A stretch of 64,000 nt of DNA from Microbacterium oleivorans (lineage in GTDB: Bacteria > Actinomycetota > Actinomycetes > Actinomycetales > Microbacteriaceae): NCBI RefSeq assembly GCF_001644225.1, contig NZ_LSTV01000005.1, positions 502,146 through 566,145 of the forward strand. Direction: 5' to 3'. Shown here piece by piece: positions 16,344 through 26,005 of the stretch. A model generated the notes under the pieces. The model searched no databases, was not told the DNA's origin, and saw nothing but the letters and a program-made list of their open reading frames with translations. Position 1 is the first letter of the stretch. Each line of letters begins with the position of its first letter. A program made the translations under genes and the position numbers.

Positions 16344-16676
16344 TCAGGCCTCGCCGGGTCGCGGATCGCGGATCCGCCACCCGAGCCGCTCGAGTGCGCC
16401 CTTCAGGCGATCGGCCGCGACCCGTGCGACCTCGCCCGACTCGTCCGAGCAGACGTCGACCGCCAGGGGCGGCGGATCGCCGAACTTCGGGATCTGCACC
16501 TCGGCCCACGCCCCCGGCGACAGGCTGACGCGCGGGTAGGCGGTGCGCGCATGCTCGACGACACCGTCGCACGCGAACGCGATCGTCTCGAGCGCATCGG
16601 GCTTGGCGATCGGTAGATCGACGACGAGGGTCACCACGAAGGGCCCTCCCGCCGTGTCGCGCCCGTGTCCCGACAT
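16344..16676 (-). CDS. hypothetical protein, 110 aa
   Basis: No family recognised. A cytoplasmic alpha/beta protein: an N-terminal strand FVVTLVVDLPI, a central VSLSPGAWAEVQIPKFGDPPP, and a C-terminal helix DRLKGALERLGWRI. The ATG at 16676 is supported by a GGGAGCAGG ribosome site. It is convergent with the acetyltransferase gene, five bases apart, and divergent from the acidic-protein gene at 16795. Confidence 0.7.
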   Translation of the reverse strand: MSGHGRDTAGGPFVVTLVVDLPIAKPDALETIAFACDGVVEHARTAYPRVSLSPGAWAEVQIPKFGDPPPLAVDVCSDESGEVARVAADRLKGALERLGWRIRDPRPGEA

Positions 16677-16794
16677 CCTGCTCCCTTTCCGTGTCCTCCT
16701 CGTTCGTAGCCGTCCCGCGGCGACGCGGTCAAGCCCGTCGACGGCGACGCCGCCGCACCGGACGATGGCTGCACAGATGACGGAGGAGACGGCC

Positions 16795-17052
16795 ATGGAA
16801 CACGACGCGGACGACCGGACGAGCGAGGCCGCCCCGGCCGGCGGCTGGTCGGAGGACGAGTCCTCCATCATCGCCGCAGGCGCGGTGACGAACGAGGAGA
16901 AGGAACAGCAGGATGCCGCCGACCGCGGTCGCGGCGAGGGTGCACCGATGCCGGATGCCGCCCCCGACCCGTTCGTCGAGAGCGCCGAGATCCAGCAGGG
17001 GCTCGACCCCGACGTCCTGACCGACGAGCAGGCGGAGCGTCGCGCCGAGTGA
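16795..17052 (+). CDS. hypothetical highly acidic protein, 85 aa
   Basis: Family unknown. The protein is strongly acidic, rich in Asp, Glu and Ala, and probably disordered (EHDADDRTSEAAP at the start, LTDEQAERRAE at the end). In-frame ATGs also occur at 16765 and 16777, but the one at 16795 has a perfect GGAGGAG ribosome site (16782-16788) six bases upstream, which decides the start. The DUF2277 gene begins 39 bases after its stop. Confidence 0.65.
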   Translation: MEHDADDRTSEAAPAGGWSEDESSIIAAGAVTNEEKEQQDAADRGRGEGAPMPDAAPDPFVESAEIQQGLDPDVLTDEQAERRAE

Positions 17053-17091
17053 CCCTGGTGGCGGGGTGGTGCGCGGCGTACCGTGGCGGCC

Positions 17092-17409
17092 ATGTGCCGC
17101 AACATCGTGCCGCTCCACAACTTCGAGCCCGCCGCGACGGACGCCGAATGCCACGACGCCGCCCTGCAGTACGTCCGCAAGATCAGCGGGATGACGAAAC
17201 CCTCGCGTGCCAACCAAGAAGCGTTCGACCGCGCCGTCGAGCAGATCGCCGCCGCGACGCGCCGCCTGCTCGACGAGTTGGTCTCGAGCGTGCCACCGAA
17301 GGACCGCGACGAGGAGGCCGAGAAACGCCGCGCGCGCTCGGCCGACCGGTACGAGGCGCTGCGCGAGTTCCAGGAGCGCAAGAAGGCCGAGCGCGCCGCG
17401 GCGTCCTGA
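17092..17409 (+). CDS. DUF2277 family protein
   Basis: Small cytoplasmic protein of 105 residues with the near-invariant DUF2277 N-terminus MCRNIVPLHNFEP, followed by ALQYVRKISGMTKPS and a helical, Lys/Arg/Glu-rich C-terminus. The family is widespread in actinobacteria and its function is unknown; the conserved Cys 2 is suggestive of metal or redox chemistry but unproven. The ATG at 17092 follows TACCGT (17079-17084) by seven bases. A GTG three codons earlier is also possible. Confidence 0.9.
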   Translation: MCRNIVPLHNFEPAATDAECHDAALQYVRKISGMTKPSRANQEAFDRAVEQIAAATRRLLDELVSSVPPKDRDEEAEKRRARSADRYEALREFQERKKAERAAAS

Positions 17410-17455
17410 GCACGCCCGCCCTGACCCGGCAGGGGGCCGGTAGCGTGGGACGGTC

Positions 17456-18937
17456 ATGACATCCCCCGCCACCGCCAGCATCCCCCTCTCCTCCTCGCAG
17501 CGTTGGCGGGCCTTCTGGGTCTGCGTCTCGGTGGCGGCGTTCACGATCCTCGACCTCAGCAAGGTCAACGTCGGTCTCCCGGCGATCGAGGCATCGCTGG
17601 GCGCGACGTCCACGCAGCTGCAGCTGGTGGTCTCGGGCTACATCCTCACGTTCGGTCTCGCGCTCGTGCCCTTCGGTCGGCTCGGCGACCAGCGGTCCCG
17701 CAAGGTGCTGTTCATCGTCGGGCTGAGCCTGTTCACGGTGACGAGCGCGGTCTGCGCGCTCGCTCCGAGCATCGAGGTGCTCATGGCGGCGCGGCTCGTC
17801 CAGGGCATCGCGGCCGGCATCCAGATGCCGCAGGTGATGGGAACGATCCAGCAGCTCTTCACCGGCAAGGAGCGCGGCCGCGCGTTCGGTCTGTTCGGCG
17901 CGACGATCGGCATCGCGACGGCCTTCGGGCCGACGCTCGGCGGACTCATGATCGCGATCGGCGGCGAGACCGACGGCTGGCGCGGCATCTTCTGGTTCAA
18001 CGTGCCGCTGTGCCTCCTCGTGCTCGCCGGGGTGATCTGGATCCTGCCGCAGACCCGTCAGGCCAGCGGCCGGCCCCTCCAGCTCGACCCCGTCGGCATC
18101 GTGCTCTTCGGCCTCATGATCGTCTCGCTCATGTGGCCGTTCCTGTTCACGACCGGCTCACCCGAGGACGACCCGAACCGGTGGTGGCTGCTGACCGCGT
18201 TCGTCCTGTTCGCGGCGCTGTTCTTCTGGTGGGAGCGGCGATACGCGGCATCCGGTCGTCAGCCCCTCATCCCGTTCCGGATGTTCCGCATCCGGTCGTT
18301 CCGCAACGGCACGCTCGTGGTCGTCGCCTACTTCACGGCGATCCCGCCCATGTTCCTGCTCGGCACGCTGTTCCTGCAGCTCGGGGTGGGCCTCGAGCCG
18401 GTGTTCGCCGGCATGGTCTCCATCGGGTTCGCCGTCGCGAGTGCCGCGAGCTCGTACTACGGCGGTCTGCTCGTGAACCGGCTCGGCCGGCAGCTCGTGA
18501 CGATCGGACTCGTGACGGTGCTCGTGAGCGTCGTCGCGCTGACGATCGTCGCCTACACGATGCCCCGCGAGACCGTCGCCTACGGCATGGCCGCGGCGCT
18601 GCTCGTCGCCGGGGCGGGCGGCGGGCTCGTCGTCTCGCCCAACCAGACGTTGACGCTGTCCGAGATCGCCGTGCGCGAGGGCGGCCTCGCCGGCTCGGTC
18701 GGACAGCTCGGGCAGCGCGTCGGGACGGCGGTGGGCACCGCGATCGGTCTGTCGCTGTTCTACGCGTCGATCTACCGCGAGAAGGATGCCGGGCTCGACT
18801 CCCTCGCGGTGTACCACGACGCGTACGCCTACGGCATGGCCGCGGTCGGCGTCTTCCTGGCGATCGCGACCCTCGTCTCGGTCGTCGACCTCATCGGGCT
18901 GCGACGTCGCGGCACCCTCGTTCCGGGCGCCGACTGA
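17456..18937 (+). CDS. MFS transporter, DHA2 (14-TM) drug-efflux type
   Basis: Proton-driven exporter of 493 residues with about 14 hydrophobic segments, the number expected for the EmrB/QacA group. Motif A appears as GRLGDQRSRK in the loop between helices 2 and 3, and motif C-like glycines occur in helix 5 (GATIGIATAFGPTLGGLM). Substrate cannot be read from sequence. The ATG at 17456 is nine bases after TAGCGT (17441-17446). No regulator gene is adjacent: DUF2277 lies before it and sbcD after it. Confidence 0.9.
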   Translation: MTSPATASIPLSSSQRWRAFWVCVSVAAFTILDLSKVNVGLPAIEASLGATSTQLQLVVSGYILTFGLALVPFGRLGDQRSRKVLFIVGLSLFTVTSAVCALAPSIEVLMAARLVQGIAAGIQMPQVMGTIQQLFTGKERGRAFGLFGATIGIATAFGPTLGGLMIAIGGETDGWRGIFWFNVPLCLLVLAGVIWILPQTRQASGRPLQLDPVGIVLFGLMIVSLMWPFLFTTGSPEDDPNRWWLLTAFVLFAALFFWWERRYAASGRQPLIPFRMFRIRSFRNGTLVVVAYFTAIPPMFLLGTLFLQLGVGLEPVFAGMVSIGFAVASAASSYYGGLLVNRLGRQLVTIGLVTVLVSVVALTIVAYTMPRETVAYGMAAALLVAGAGGGLVVSPNQTLTLSEIAVREGGLAGSVGQLGQRVGTAVGTAIGLSLFYASIYREKDAGLDSLAVYHDAYAYGMAAVGVFLAIATLVSVVDLIGLRRRGTLVPGAD

Positions 18938-18992
18938 CGCGGTCCCGGCACGCCTCGAAGGCGATGTCCGAGGCCCGATCTACCGTGTGAGC

Positions 18993-20141
18993 ATGCGCAT
19001 CCTGCACACCTCCGACTGGCACATCGGGCGGACCTTCCACGGTCACTCCACGCTCGACGCGCTCCGCGGAGTGCTCGACGAGCTGACCGCCCAGGTGCGC
19101 GCGCATGACGTCGACGTCGTCGTCGTCGCGGGCGACGTGTTCGACTCCGCGACCCCCGCGGCCGCGTGCTACACCCTGCTCTCCGACGCGCTTCGCGGCA
19201 TCGCCGACGCCGGCGCCCGGGTCGTCGTCACGAGCGGCAACCACGACTCCGCCGCGCGGCTGGGTTTCCAGGCGGGACTGCTGCGCGACGGCATCCACGT
19301 CCTGACCGATCCGGATGCCGTCGGCACCCCGCTCACGATCGACGACGCCCACGGGCCGGTGCACTTCTACGGCATCCCGTACCTCGAGCCCGCGCTGCTG
19401 CGGCACCGGTGGGAGGGGGTCCGCACCCAGGCTGCGGTCCTCGGCCGGGCGATGGACCTCGTCCGCACCGACCTCGCCGAGCGGGGTGGCCGCTCGGTGG
19501 CGATCGCGCACTGCTTCGCCGCGGGCGTCGAGCCGACGCCGCACCTCGAGCGCGACATCCAGCAGGGCGGGCTCGACGTCGTGCCGCTGTCGACCTTCGA
19601 CGGGGTCGACTACATGGCGCTGGGGCACATCCACGGACGACAACGACTGGCCGACAACGTCCGCTACGCCGGGGCGCCGCTGCACTACAGCTTCGGCGAG
19701 GGCGACAAACCCCGCGGGTCGTGGCTCGTCGACCTCGACGCCGACGGACTCTCGACCGTCGAGTGGCTGGCGCTGCCCGTGCCGCGCCGGCTCGTGACCC
19801 TCCGCGGCCCGTTCGCCGACATCCTGGCGGACAAGGCGTACGCCGACGCCGAGGACGCCTGGGTGTGCGTCGAGTACACCGACGACCTCCCCGAAGCCGA
19901 CCCGCTGCGTCGTCTGCAGCAGCGCTTCCCGTTCTGCGCCAAGGTCGTGCACGCCCCCGCCGTGGTTCGACGGGGCGACCGGCAGAGTTACGTCGAGCGG
20001 GTGCGCGCGGCGCGCACCGACCGCGAGCTCGTCGAGGCCTTCCTCTCGCACGTGCGCGAGGGGCAGGGGGCGACCGAACGCGAGGCCGAGATCCTCGAAG
20101 ACGTGCTCGACGAGCGGGTGCGCCAGGAGGCGCTCGCGTGA
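18993..20141 (+). CDS. sbcD: exonuclease SbcD (Mre11 subunit)
   Basis: Metallophosphoesterase subunit of the SbcCD DNA-end-processing nuclease, 382 residues. All Mre11 motifs are seen: TSDWHIG, AGDVFD, TSGNHD with its catalytic His, IAHCFAAG and LGHIHG. The C-terminal capping region is present. ATG at 18993 is chosen because it begins the conserved MRILHTSDWH and sits six bases after TACCGT (18981-18986). The stop overlaps the sbcC GTG by four bases, guaranteeing coupled synthesis of the two subunits. Confidence 0.96.
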   Translation: MRILHTSDWHIGRTFHGHSTLDALRGVLDELTAQVRAHDVDVVVVAGDVFDSATPAAACYTLLSDALRGIADAGARVVVTSGNHDSAARLGFQAGLLRDGIHVLTDPDAVGTPLTIDDAHGPVHFYGIPYLEPALLRHRWEGVRTQAAVLGRAMDLVRTDLAERGGRSVAIAHCFAAGVEPTPHLERDIQQGGLDVVPLSTFDGVDYMALGHIHGRQRLADNVRYAGAPLHYSFGEGDKPRGSWLVDLDADGLSTVEWLALPVPRRLVTLRGPFADILADKAYADAEDAWVCVEYTDDLPEADPLRRLQQRFPFCAKVVHAPAVVRRGDRQSYVERVRAARTDRELVEAFLSHVREGQGATEREAEILEDVLDERVRQEALA

Positions 20142-23140
20142 AGCTGCACCGCCTCGAACTGACCGGCTTCGGGCCGTTCCGCGAGCGCCAGAGCGTCGAC
20201 TTCGACGCGTTCGACGACGACGGACTCTTCCTCATCTCGGGGCGGACCGGCGCCGGCAAGTCCAGCATCCTCGACGGGGTCAGCTTCGCGCTCTACGGCT
20301 CGGTGCCCCGGTACGACGGCGGCGACCGGCGGCTGCGCAGCGACCACAGCTTCCTGACCGACCCGACCGAGGTGCGGCTCGAGTTCACCGTCGGTGGCAC
20401 GCGGTGGCGAGTCACGCGCGCGCCGGAGTACGAGCGTCCCGCCAAACGCGGCGGCGGCCTCACCCTCGAGCCCGCGCGAGCCGAGCTCGAGGAGTGGGTC
20501 GACGGCGCGTGGGTGGGGCGCGCGGCGAAGCAGCGCGAGGTCGGGATCGCCCTCGACGAGGTGCTCGGGCTCAGCGCGCAGCAGTTCCAGCAGGTGATCC
20601 TGCTCGCGCAGAACAAGTTCTCGCGATTCCTCCTCGCACCGAACGCCGAGCGGCAGCAGCTGCTGCGGACCCTCTTCGGTACGAGGCGCTTCGAGGCCTG
20701 CAAGGAGGCGCTCGAGGAGCGCCGCCGTGACGCGCAGAAGCGGCTCGACGAGGGCAGCACCCGCGTCCGGACGCTGCTCGACGTCGCCGAGCGCGAGATC
20801 ACCGAGCACGGACTCCATCCCGCCGACGGTGGCGAGCCGCCGGCCGAGGTGGACGTGCTCGCGCGGACGTCCGCGGTCGAGCGCGCGCTCGTCCGGGCGG
20901 AGTACCGGGTCGAGGCGCGCGGCAACGAACGAGCGCTCGCGACCACACGCGCCGACGCCGCGGTCGCCGAGCACCGACGACTCCTCGACGTCGCCCGGCG
21001 GCTCGCCGACTTGCAGACCGCGCGGGACGACCTCGCCGCCCGCGAGGCGGAGACCCCCGAGGTCGCCGCCCTCCGCGTCCGGGTCGAGCGGGCCCGCGCC
21101 GCCGATGCGCTGCGGGCTCCCGTCGAATCGGCCGTTCGCGCCGCCGGCGAATGGTCCGCCGCGCAGGAGTCGCGCCGTGCGGCCGAGGGGGAGTGGGTCG
21201 CCGCGGGCGGCTCCGCGGACGACGACCTTCCCGCCGTGATCGAGGACCTCACCGGCCGCATCGCCCGCGCGCAGGCCGCCGCCGAGGAAGAGCGGGATGC
21301 CGCGGTTCTCGCCGACACGCAGCGGCTGCGCCGCGAGGAGCTGGCCGAGGTCGACGCGGCGCTCGACGCGCTCGACGCCGCGCTCGCCGCCGTGCCCGAG
21401 CGCCGCCAGCGCGTGGCCACCGACCTCGCAGAGACCCGTGCCGTCGCGGGCCGGCACGACGACCTCGCCGGAGCGCGGGCCGAGCTCGCGACCCGCCTCG
21501 ACGCGGCACGGTCCCTCGAACGATTGACGCCCAGCGCTGCGGCCGCCGACGCAGCCTACGCCGAGGCCAACGCGCGATCCGCGGCGGCCTCCGCGCACGT
21601 GGGCGAGCTGCTCCGCCGCCGCCTGCGCGGGTACGCGGGCGAGCTCGCGGCATCCCTCGTCGACGGCGAACCGTGCGCCGTCTGCGGCGCCACCGCGCAC
21701 CCCCGACCCGCCGCCCACGACCTCGCGCACGTCACCGACGACGACCTCGCCGCCGCCGAGCGCGCTCGCGACGACGCTGCAGCAGCGGAGCGGGATGCCG
21801 CGCAGGCCGCCGCCGCCGCGCGGGAGGCCGTCGCGGCCGCCGCGGCCACCGCGGGCGACCGGGGTGTCGACGCCCTCGCGACCGCGCTGGCCGACCTCGA
21901 CGCCGAGTTCACCGCCGCCCGTGCCGCACGCGACCGTCTCGACGGCCTCGAGAAGGCCGCCGCCGAGATCGATGAGCTCGAGGCCACCGCCCAGGGCGAG
22001 GCGGTGCAGCTGCGCCAGCGCGCCGGCGCACTCCGTGAGGAGATCGCCGCGGCCGAGGGCGCGCTGTCCTCGGCACGGCGGGCCGTCGACGCGGCCCGGG
22101 GCGAGTACGACAGCGTCGCCGCGCGGATCGCGGCGGACGACGACCACCGCCGGCTCGCCGGTCGTCTGCTCGAGGCCCGACGCCACGAGCAGACGCGTCG
22201 CGAGGCCGCGGACGCCGCCGATCGCGACCGCGACGAACGTCTCGCGGACTCCGCGTTCAGCGGCCCGGCCGACGTCCTCGACGCTCTCCTTCCCGCCGCC
22301 GAGCTGACGCGGGTCTCGGAGCGCATCGACGCGCACGCCGCCGCCCTCGCCGCCGCGAAGGCACGCGCGTTCGAGCTCGAGCTCGCCGCCGTCGACGAGA
22401 CCCTCGACCCCGGGGCGGTCGAGGCCGCAGCGGATGCGGCCGCGGGGGCCGACGAGGCGCGCACCGCCGCCATCGCCGCCGAGGCCGATGCTGCGAGCGT
22501 CGCGACAGGGCTGCGCGACCTCCTCCAGCGCATCGAGACGGCCATCGGTGCCGTCGCGACGCAGGCCGAGGATGCCGCGGCGGTCACGCGTCTGGCCGAC
22601 ACCGTCGCGGGCCGCGCGCCGAACACGATGAAGATGGACCTCGAGACGTTCGTGCTGGCCGCGGAGCTCGAGGAGATCGTCGCCGCCGCGAACCTCCGGC
22701 TCGCCGAGATGTCGTCGGGCCGGTACACGCTGCGGCACTCCGACGCCAAGCAGGCCCGGGGCGCGGCATCCGGTCTGTCCATCGAGGTCCTCGACGCGCA
22801 CACCGGTCGACTCCGCTCGCCGCAGTCGCTGTCGGGCGGGGAGACCTTCCTCGCCTCCCTCGCCCTCGCGCTGGGACTCGCCGAGGTGGTCACCTCGCGC
22901 GCCGGCGGCATCCGGCTCGATACCCTGTTCATCGACGAGGGGTTCGGCTCGCTCGACCCCGAGACCCTCGAGCTCGCGATGCGGACGCTCGACGAGCTGC
23001 GCGCCGGCGGGCGGGTCGTGGGGGTCATCAGCCACGTCGAGGCGATGAAGGACCAGATCCCCGCTCAACTCGTCGTCGAGGCGACATCGGAAGGACCCAG
23101 CGTCGTGCGGCAGGAGGCGCTGAGCCCCGCCGCCGGATGA
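20138..23140 (+). CDS. sbcC: exonuclease SbcC (Rad50-like ATPase)
   Basis: ATPase subunit of SbcCD, 1000 residues, DNA repair of double-strand ends and hairpins. N-terminal Walker A is GRTGAGKSS with Lys 41. Two long Ala/Glu/Arg-rich coiled-coil arms flank a zinc hook CAVCGATAHPRP (Cys 513 and 516). The C-terminal half of the ATPase has the LSGGETFLASLALALGLAE signature near 898 and Walker B FIDEGFGSLD near 930. The GTG at 20138 gives the conserved KLHRLELTGFGPF start and has an AGGAGG ribosome site inside sbcD; the much longer upstream open frame is antisense-like and not used. Length is typical. Confidence 0.96.
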   Translation: MKLHRLELTGFGPFRERQSVDFDAFDDDGLFLISGRTGAGKSSILDGVSFALYGSVPRYDGGDRRLRSDHSFLTDPTEVRLEFTVGGTRWRVTRAPEYERPAKRGGGLTLEPARAELEEWVDGAWVGRAAKQREVGIALDEVLGLSAQQFQQVILLAQNKFSRFLLAPNAERQQLLRTLFGTRRFEACKEALEERRRDAQKRLDEGSTRVRTLLDVAEREITEHGLHPADGGEPPAEVDVLARTSAVERALVRAEYRVEARGNERALATTRADAAVAEHRRLLDVARRLADLQTARDDLAAREAETPEVAALRVRVERARAADALRAPVESAVRAAGEWSAAQESRRAAEGEWVAAGGSADDDLPAVIEDLTGRIARAQAAAEEERDAAVLADTQRLRREELAEVDAALDALDAALAAVPERRQRVATDLAETRAVAGRHDDLAGARAELATRLDAARSLERLTPSAAAADAAYAEANARSAAASAHVGELLRRRLRGYAGELAASLVDGEPCAVCGATAHPRPAAHDLAHVTDDDLAAAERARDDAAAAERDAAQAAAAAREAVAAAAATAGDRGVDALATALADLDAEFTAARAARDRLDGLEKAAAEIDELEATAQGEAVQLRQRAGALREEIAAAEGALSSARRAVDAARGEYDSVAARIAADDDHRRLAGRLLEARRHEQTRREAADAADRDRDERLADSAFSGPADVLDALLPAAELTRVSERIDAHAAALAAAKARAFELELAAVDETLDPGAVEAAADAAAGADEARTAAIAAEADAASVATGLRDLLQRIETAIGAVATQAEDAAAVTRLADTVAGRAPNTMKMDLETFVLAAELEEIVAAANLRLAEMSSGRYTLRHSDAKQARGAASGLSIEVLDAHTGRLRSPQSLSGGETFLASLALALGLAEVVTSRAGGIRLDTLFIDEGFGSLDPETLELAMRTLDELRAGGRVVGVISHVEAMKDQIPAQLVVEATSEGPSVVRQEALSPAAG

Positions 23141-23165
23141 GCGCCGAGCCCCCTAGGCTGGAACC

Positions 23166-23345
23166 ATGAAGAAGGGCATGATCTGGACGGTCCTGGGCGT
23201 CATCGTCGCGATCGTCATCGCGTGGATCGTCGTCGACGTCGTGCTGAAGCTCGTCTTCTTCGCGGCGAAGCTGGTCGTCGTGGCGATCGTCGCGCTCATC
23301 GTCTTCTTCGTGCTGCGCTCGCTCTTCGCGCGCCGCGACGCCTGA
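23166..23345 (+). CDS. small two-helix membrane protein, 59 aa
   Basis: Protein of two hydrophobic helices (about residues 6-29 and 30-51) with Lys 2, Lys 3 and an RSLFARRDA tail, so both ends are probably cytoplasmic. I do not recognise a family. ATG 23166 is six bases after TAGGCT (23154-23159), 25 bases behind sbcC, which suggests its own leaderless promoter in addition to sbcDC read-through. It is convergent with the nucleosidase gene. Confidence 0.72.
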   Translation: MKKGMIWTVLGVIVAIVIAWIVVDVVLKLVFFAAKLVVVAIVALIVFFVLRSLFARRDA

Positions 23346-23357
23346 CGACCGCGGGGC

Positions 23358-23915
23358 TCAGACGCCGTAGAGCTCGGTGATGCGCTCGCGCAGCTGGACG
23401 CTGCACGCGGCGACGGCCTCCCGCCAGTCGGTGATCGCGTCGTCCTGCGCGCTGTCGGACACGGCCTTCAGCACCCGGATCGGGACGCCGAACTGCTGCG
23501 CCACCCAGATGTACGCGTAGGCCTCCATGTCGACCAGCGTGCCGCCGAGGGAGCGGATCGCCTCGACCGTGTCGGCGTCGTCGACGAAGTGGTCGCCCGT
23601 GGCGATCGTCGTCCCCTCGCGCCCCGCGATCGACACCGTCGTCGGGAGCGACACGTGCTGACCGGCGATGCCGTCGACGTCCGACACGTCGTGCTGCAGC
23701 GCGGTGGTCACATCGTGCACGCCGACGGCGGCGGCATCCACCGAACCCGCCGTCCCCACGACGACGATCTCGTCGTAGTCGGCCCGGTCGAGCGCGCGCG
23801 TCAGGGCGTACGTCGCCTGCAGCTTGCCGGGGCCCGTCACGAGCCGGTCGAAGCCGGGGAGCTCCTCGGGGAAGGCGACGAGTTCGGAATCGAGGGCGGC
23901 GACGAGGAGCTTCAC
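23358..23915 (-). CDS. MTA/SAH nucleosidase-like protein
   Basis: Nucleoside phosphorylase/hydrolase fold of 185 residues. It keeps the active-site pattern of methylthioadenosine/S-adenosylhomocysteine nucleosidases: Glu 11 near the N-terminus (DSELVAF), VGTAGS, VDMEAYA with Glu 131, and the catalytic Asp 154 in VSDSA. At about 185 residues it is shorter than the usual 230, so the substrate may differ (futalosine hydrolase is an alternative). GTG at 23915, 23 bases downstream of nadE on the same strand, so they probably share a transcript. Confidence 0.78.
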   Translation of the reverse strand: MKLLVAALDSELVAFPEELPGFDRLVTGPGKLQATYALTRALDRADYDEIVVVGTAGSVDAAAVGVHDVTTALQHDVSDVDGIAGQHVSLPTTVSIAGREGTTIATGDHFVDDADTVEAIRSLGGTLVDMEAYAYIWVAQQFGVPIRVLKAVSDSAQDDAITDWREAVAACSVQLRERITELYGV

Positions 23916-23938
23916 CGATCCATCATCCCATCCGGCGG

Positions 23939-26005
23939 TCAGTCCGAGGGGCGGGGGAAGGCGGCATCCAGCTCGGCGAGCCAGGCCGCGGCGTTCCCGT
24001 CGGACGGCGCCCGCCAGTCGCCGCGCGGCGACAGCGAGCCCGCGGGCGACACCTTCGGCGCGTTCGGCACCGCGCTGCGCTTGAACTGCGCGAAGCCGAA
24101 GTAGCGCTGCAGGAACACCCGCAGCCAGCGCACGATCGTCTCGCGGTCGAAGGCGTACCGCTCATCCTCGGGGAAGCCCGGCGGCCACGCCCCGGCATCC
24201 GCGTCCGTCCAGGCCTGCTCGGCCAGGAACACGATCTTCGAGGGGCGGAACCCGTAGCGCAGCACGTGGAACAGGGTGAAGTCGTGCAGCGCGTACGGTC
24301 CGATCGTGCTCTCGGTCGACTGCACCTTGCCGTCGACGTCCGCCGGTATCAGCTCGGGACTGATCTCGGTGTCGAGGACGGCCTGCAGCACCTCCTTCGC
24401 CCGGTCGGTGAGGGTCGTACCGGATTCGTCGCTGTGCGCGATGACCCACCGGATGAGGTGCTGGATGAGGGTCTTCGGCACGCCGGCGTTGACGCCGTAG
24501 TGCGCCATGTGGTCGCCGACGCCGTAGGTCGCCCACCCGAGGGCGAGCTCGGAGAGGTCGGAGGTGCCGATGACGATGCCGCCGCGCTGGTTCGCGAGGC
24601 GGAACAGGAAGTCGGTACGGGCGCCCGCCTGCACGTTCTCGAACGTCACGTCGTACACCGGCTCGCCCTTCGCGAAGGGGTGACCGAGGCCGGCCAGGAG
24701 CTCGGTCGCCATCGGCCGGATGTCGATCGTCTCGATCGTCGCGCCGATGGCCTCGGCGAGGGCGATCGCGTTCGACTTCGTGTGGTCGCCGGTCGCGAAG
24801 CCCGGCATCGTGAAGGCGAGGATGTCGCTGCGGGGGCGTCCCATGCGGTCCATCGCGCGCGCGGTGACGAGCAGCGCGTGCGTCGAGTCGAGACCGCCCG
24901 AGACGCCGATGACGGGCTTCGGCTGCCCGATCGCACGCAGGCGCTGCTCGAGGCCGGAGACCTGGATATTGAACGCCTCATAGCAGTCGAGGTCGAGGCG
25001 GGCCGGGTCGTCGGGGACGAACGGGAACCGGTCCAGGGGGCGGCGCAGGCCCCGGACCGACGCCGGCGGGGCGACGGTGAACGGGATGCGGCGCACGGGG
25101 AAGCCGACGGTGCGCGCGTTGTCCTCGAAGGTGCCCTGGCGCAGCCGGTCCTGGCGCAGCCGGTCGAGGTCGACGTCGGCGATCGCCCGACGCGGACCGT
25201 CGGGGAAACGCTCGGTCTCGGCGAGGAGGGTGCCGTTCTCGTAGATGAGCGTCTGCCCGTCCCACGAGACGTCGTTGGTCGATTCGCCCTGTCCTGCGGC
25301 GGCGTACACGTAGGCGGCCAGGCACCGGAAGGACTGCGACTGCACGAGGATGCGGCGGTCCTCGGCGCGGGCGATCGTGATCGGGCTCCCCGAGAGGTTG
25401 GCGAGCACGGTCGCCCCGGCGAGGGCCGCGTGCGAGGACGGCGGCACGGGCACCCAGAAGTCCTCGCAGATCTCCGCGTGCACGACGAGGCCGGGCACGT
25501 CGGTCGCCTCGAACAGCAGATCGGTGCCGACGGGCACGGCGTCGCCCGCCAGGGTCACGGTCGCGGGCGCGTCATCGCCGCGCGCGTACCAGCGTGACTC
25601 GTAGAACTCGCGGTAGGTGGGCAGGTGGGATTTGGGGGCCACGCCGAGCACCCGGCCCCGGTGGATGACGATGGCGCAGTTGTAGAGCCGGTTCTCGATC
25701 CGCAGGGGCGCGCCGACGATGAGCAGGGGGGAGAGGTCGGCGGATGCCGCGGCGAGCCGCTCGATCGCGACCAGGACCGCGTCGAGGACGACGTCCTGCA
25801 TCACGAGATCCTCGATCGCGTACCCGGTGAGGCCCAGCTCGGGGAAGACGGCGACCGCGACGCCGTCGTCGTGGCAGGCGCGCGCGCTCGCCAGGATCGC
25901 GTCGGCGTTCGCGGCGGGGTCGGCGATGACGACCGGCACCGTGCACGCCGCGACGCGCGCGTACCCGTGCCGGTACGGGTTCTCGAAGGGCAGGTCCTGG
26001 GTCAC
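23939..26005 (-). CDS. nadE: glutamine-dependent NAD+ synthetase
   Basis: Last step of NAD biosynthesis, amidating nicotinic acid adenine dinucleotide with ammonia channelled from glutamine. The 688-residue protein is two enzymes in one. The N-terminal nitrilase-type glutaminase has the catalytic triad Glu 56 (FPELGLTGY), Lys 125 (PKSHLP) and Cys 180 (EICEDFW). The C-terminal ATP-pyrophosphatase synthetase has the P-loop SGGLDS at 369-374. Length matches the mycobacterial enzyme. GTG at 26005 is six bases after CAGACT (minus strand of 26012-26017), so this message is probably leaderless. Confidence 0.96.
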   Translation of the reverse strand: MTQDLPFENPYRHGYARVAACTVPVVIADPAANADAILASARACHDDGVAVAVFPELGLTGYAIEDLVMQDVVLDAVLVAIERLAAASADLSPLLIVGAPLRIENRLYNCAIVIHRGRVLGVAPKSHLPTYREFYESRWYARGDDAPATVTLAGDAVPVGTDLLFEATDVPGLVVHAEICEDFWVPVPPSSHAALAGATVLANLSGSPITIARAEDRRILVQSQSFRCLAAYVYAAAGQGESTNDVSWDGQTLIYENGTLLAETERFPDGPRRAIADVDLDRLRQDRLRQGTFEDNARTVGFPVRRIPFTVAPPASVRGLRRPLDRFPFVPDDPARLDLDCYEAFNIQVSGLEQRLRAIGQPKPVIGVSGGLDSTHALLVTARAMDRMGRPRSDILAFTMPGFATGDHTKSNAIALAEAIGATIETIDIRPMATELLAGLGHPFAKGEPVYDVTFENVQAGARTDFLFRLANQRGGIVIGTSDLSELALGWATYGVGDHMAHYGVNAGVPKTLIQHLIRWVIAHSDESGTTLTDRAKEVLQAVLDTEISPELIPADVDGKVQSTESTIGPYALHDFTLFHVLRYGFRPSKIVFLAEQAWTDADAGAWPPGFPEDERYAFDRETIVRWLRVFLQRYFGFAQFKRSAVPNAPKVSPAGSLSPRGDWRAPSDGNAAAWLAELDAAFPRPSD

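Noticed and set aside
19988..23068. Open frame of more than 1000 codons opposite sbcC.
   Set aside because: Composition (Gly, Arg, Leu, Val repeats) mirrors sbcC on the other strand, and no motif can be recognised.
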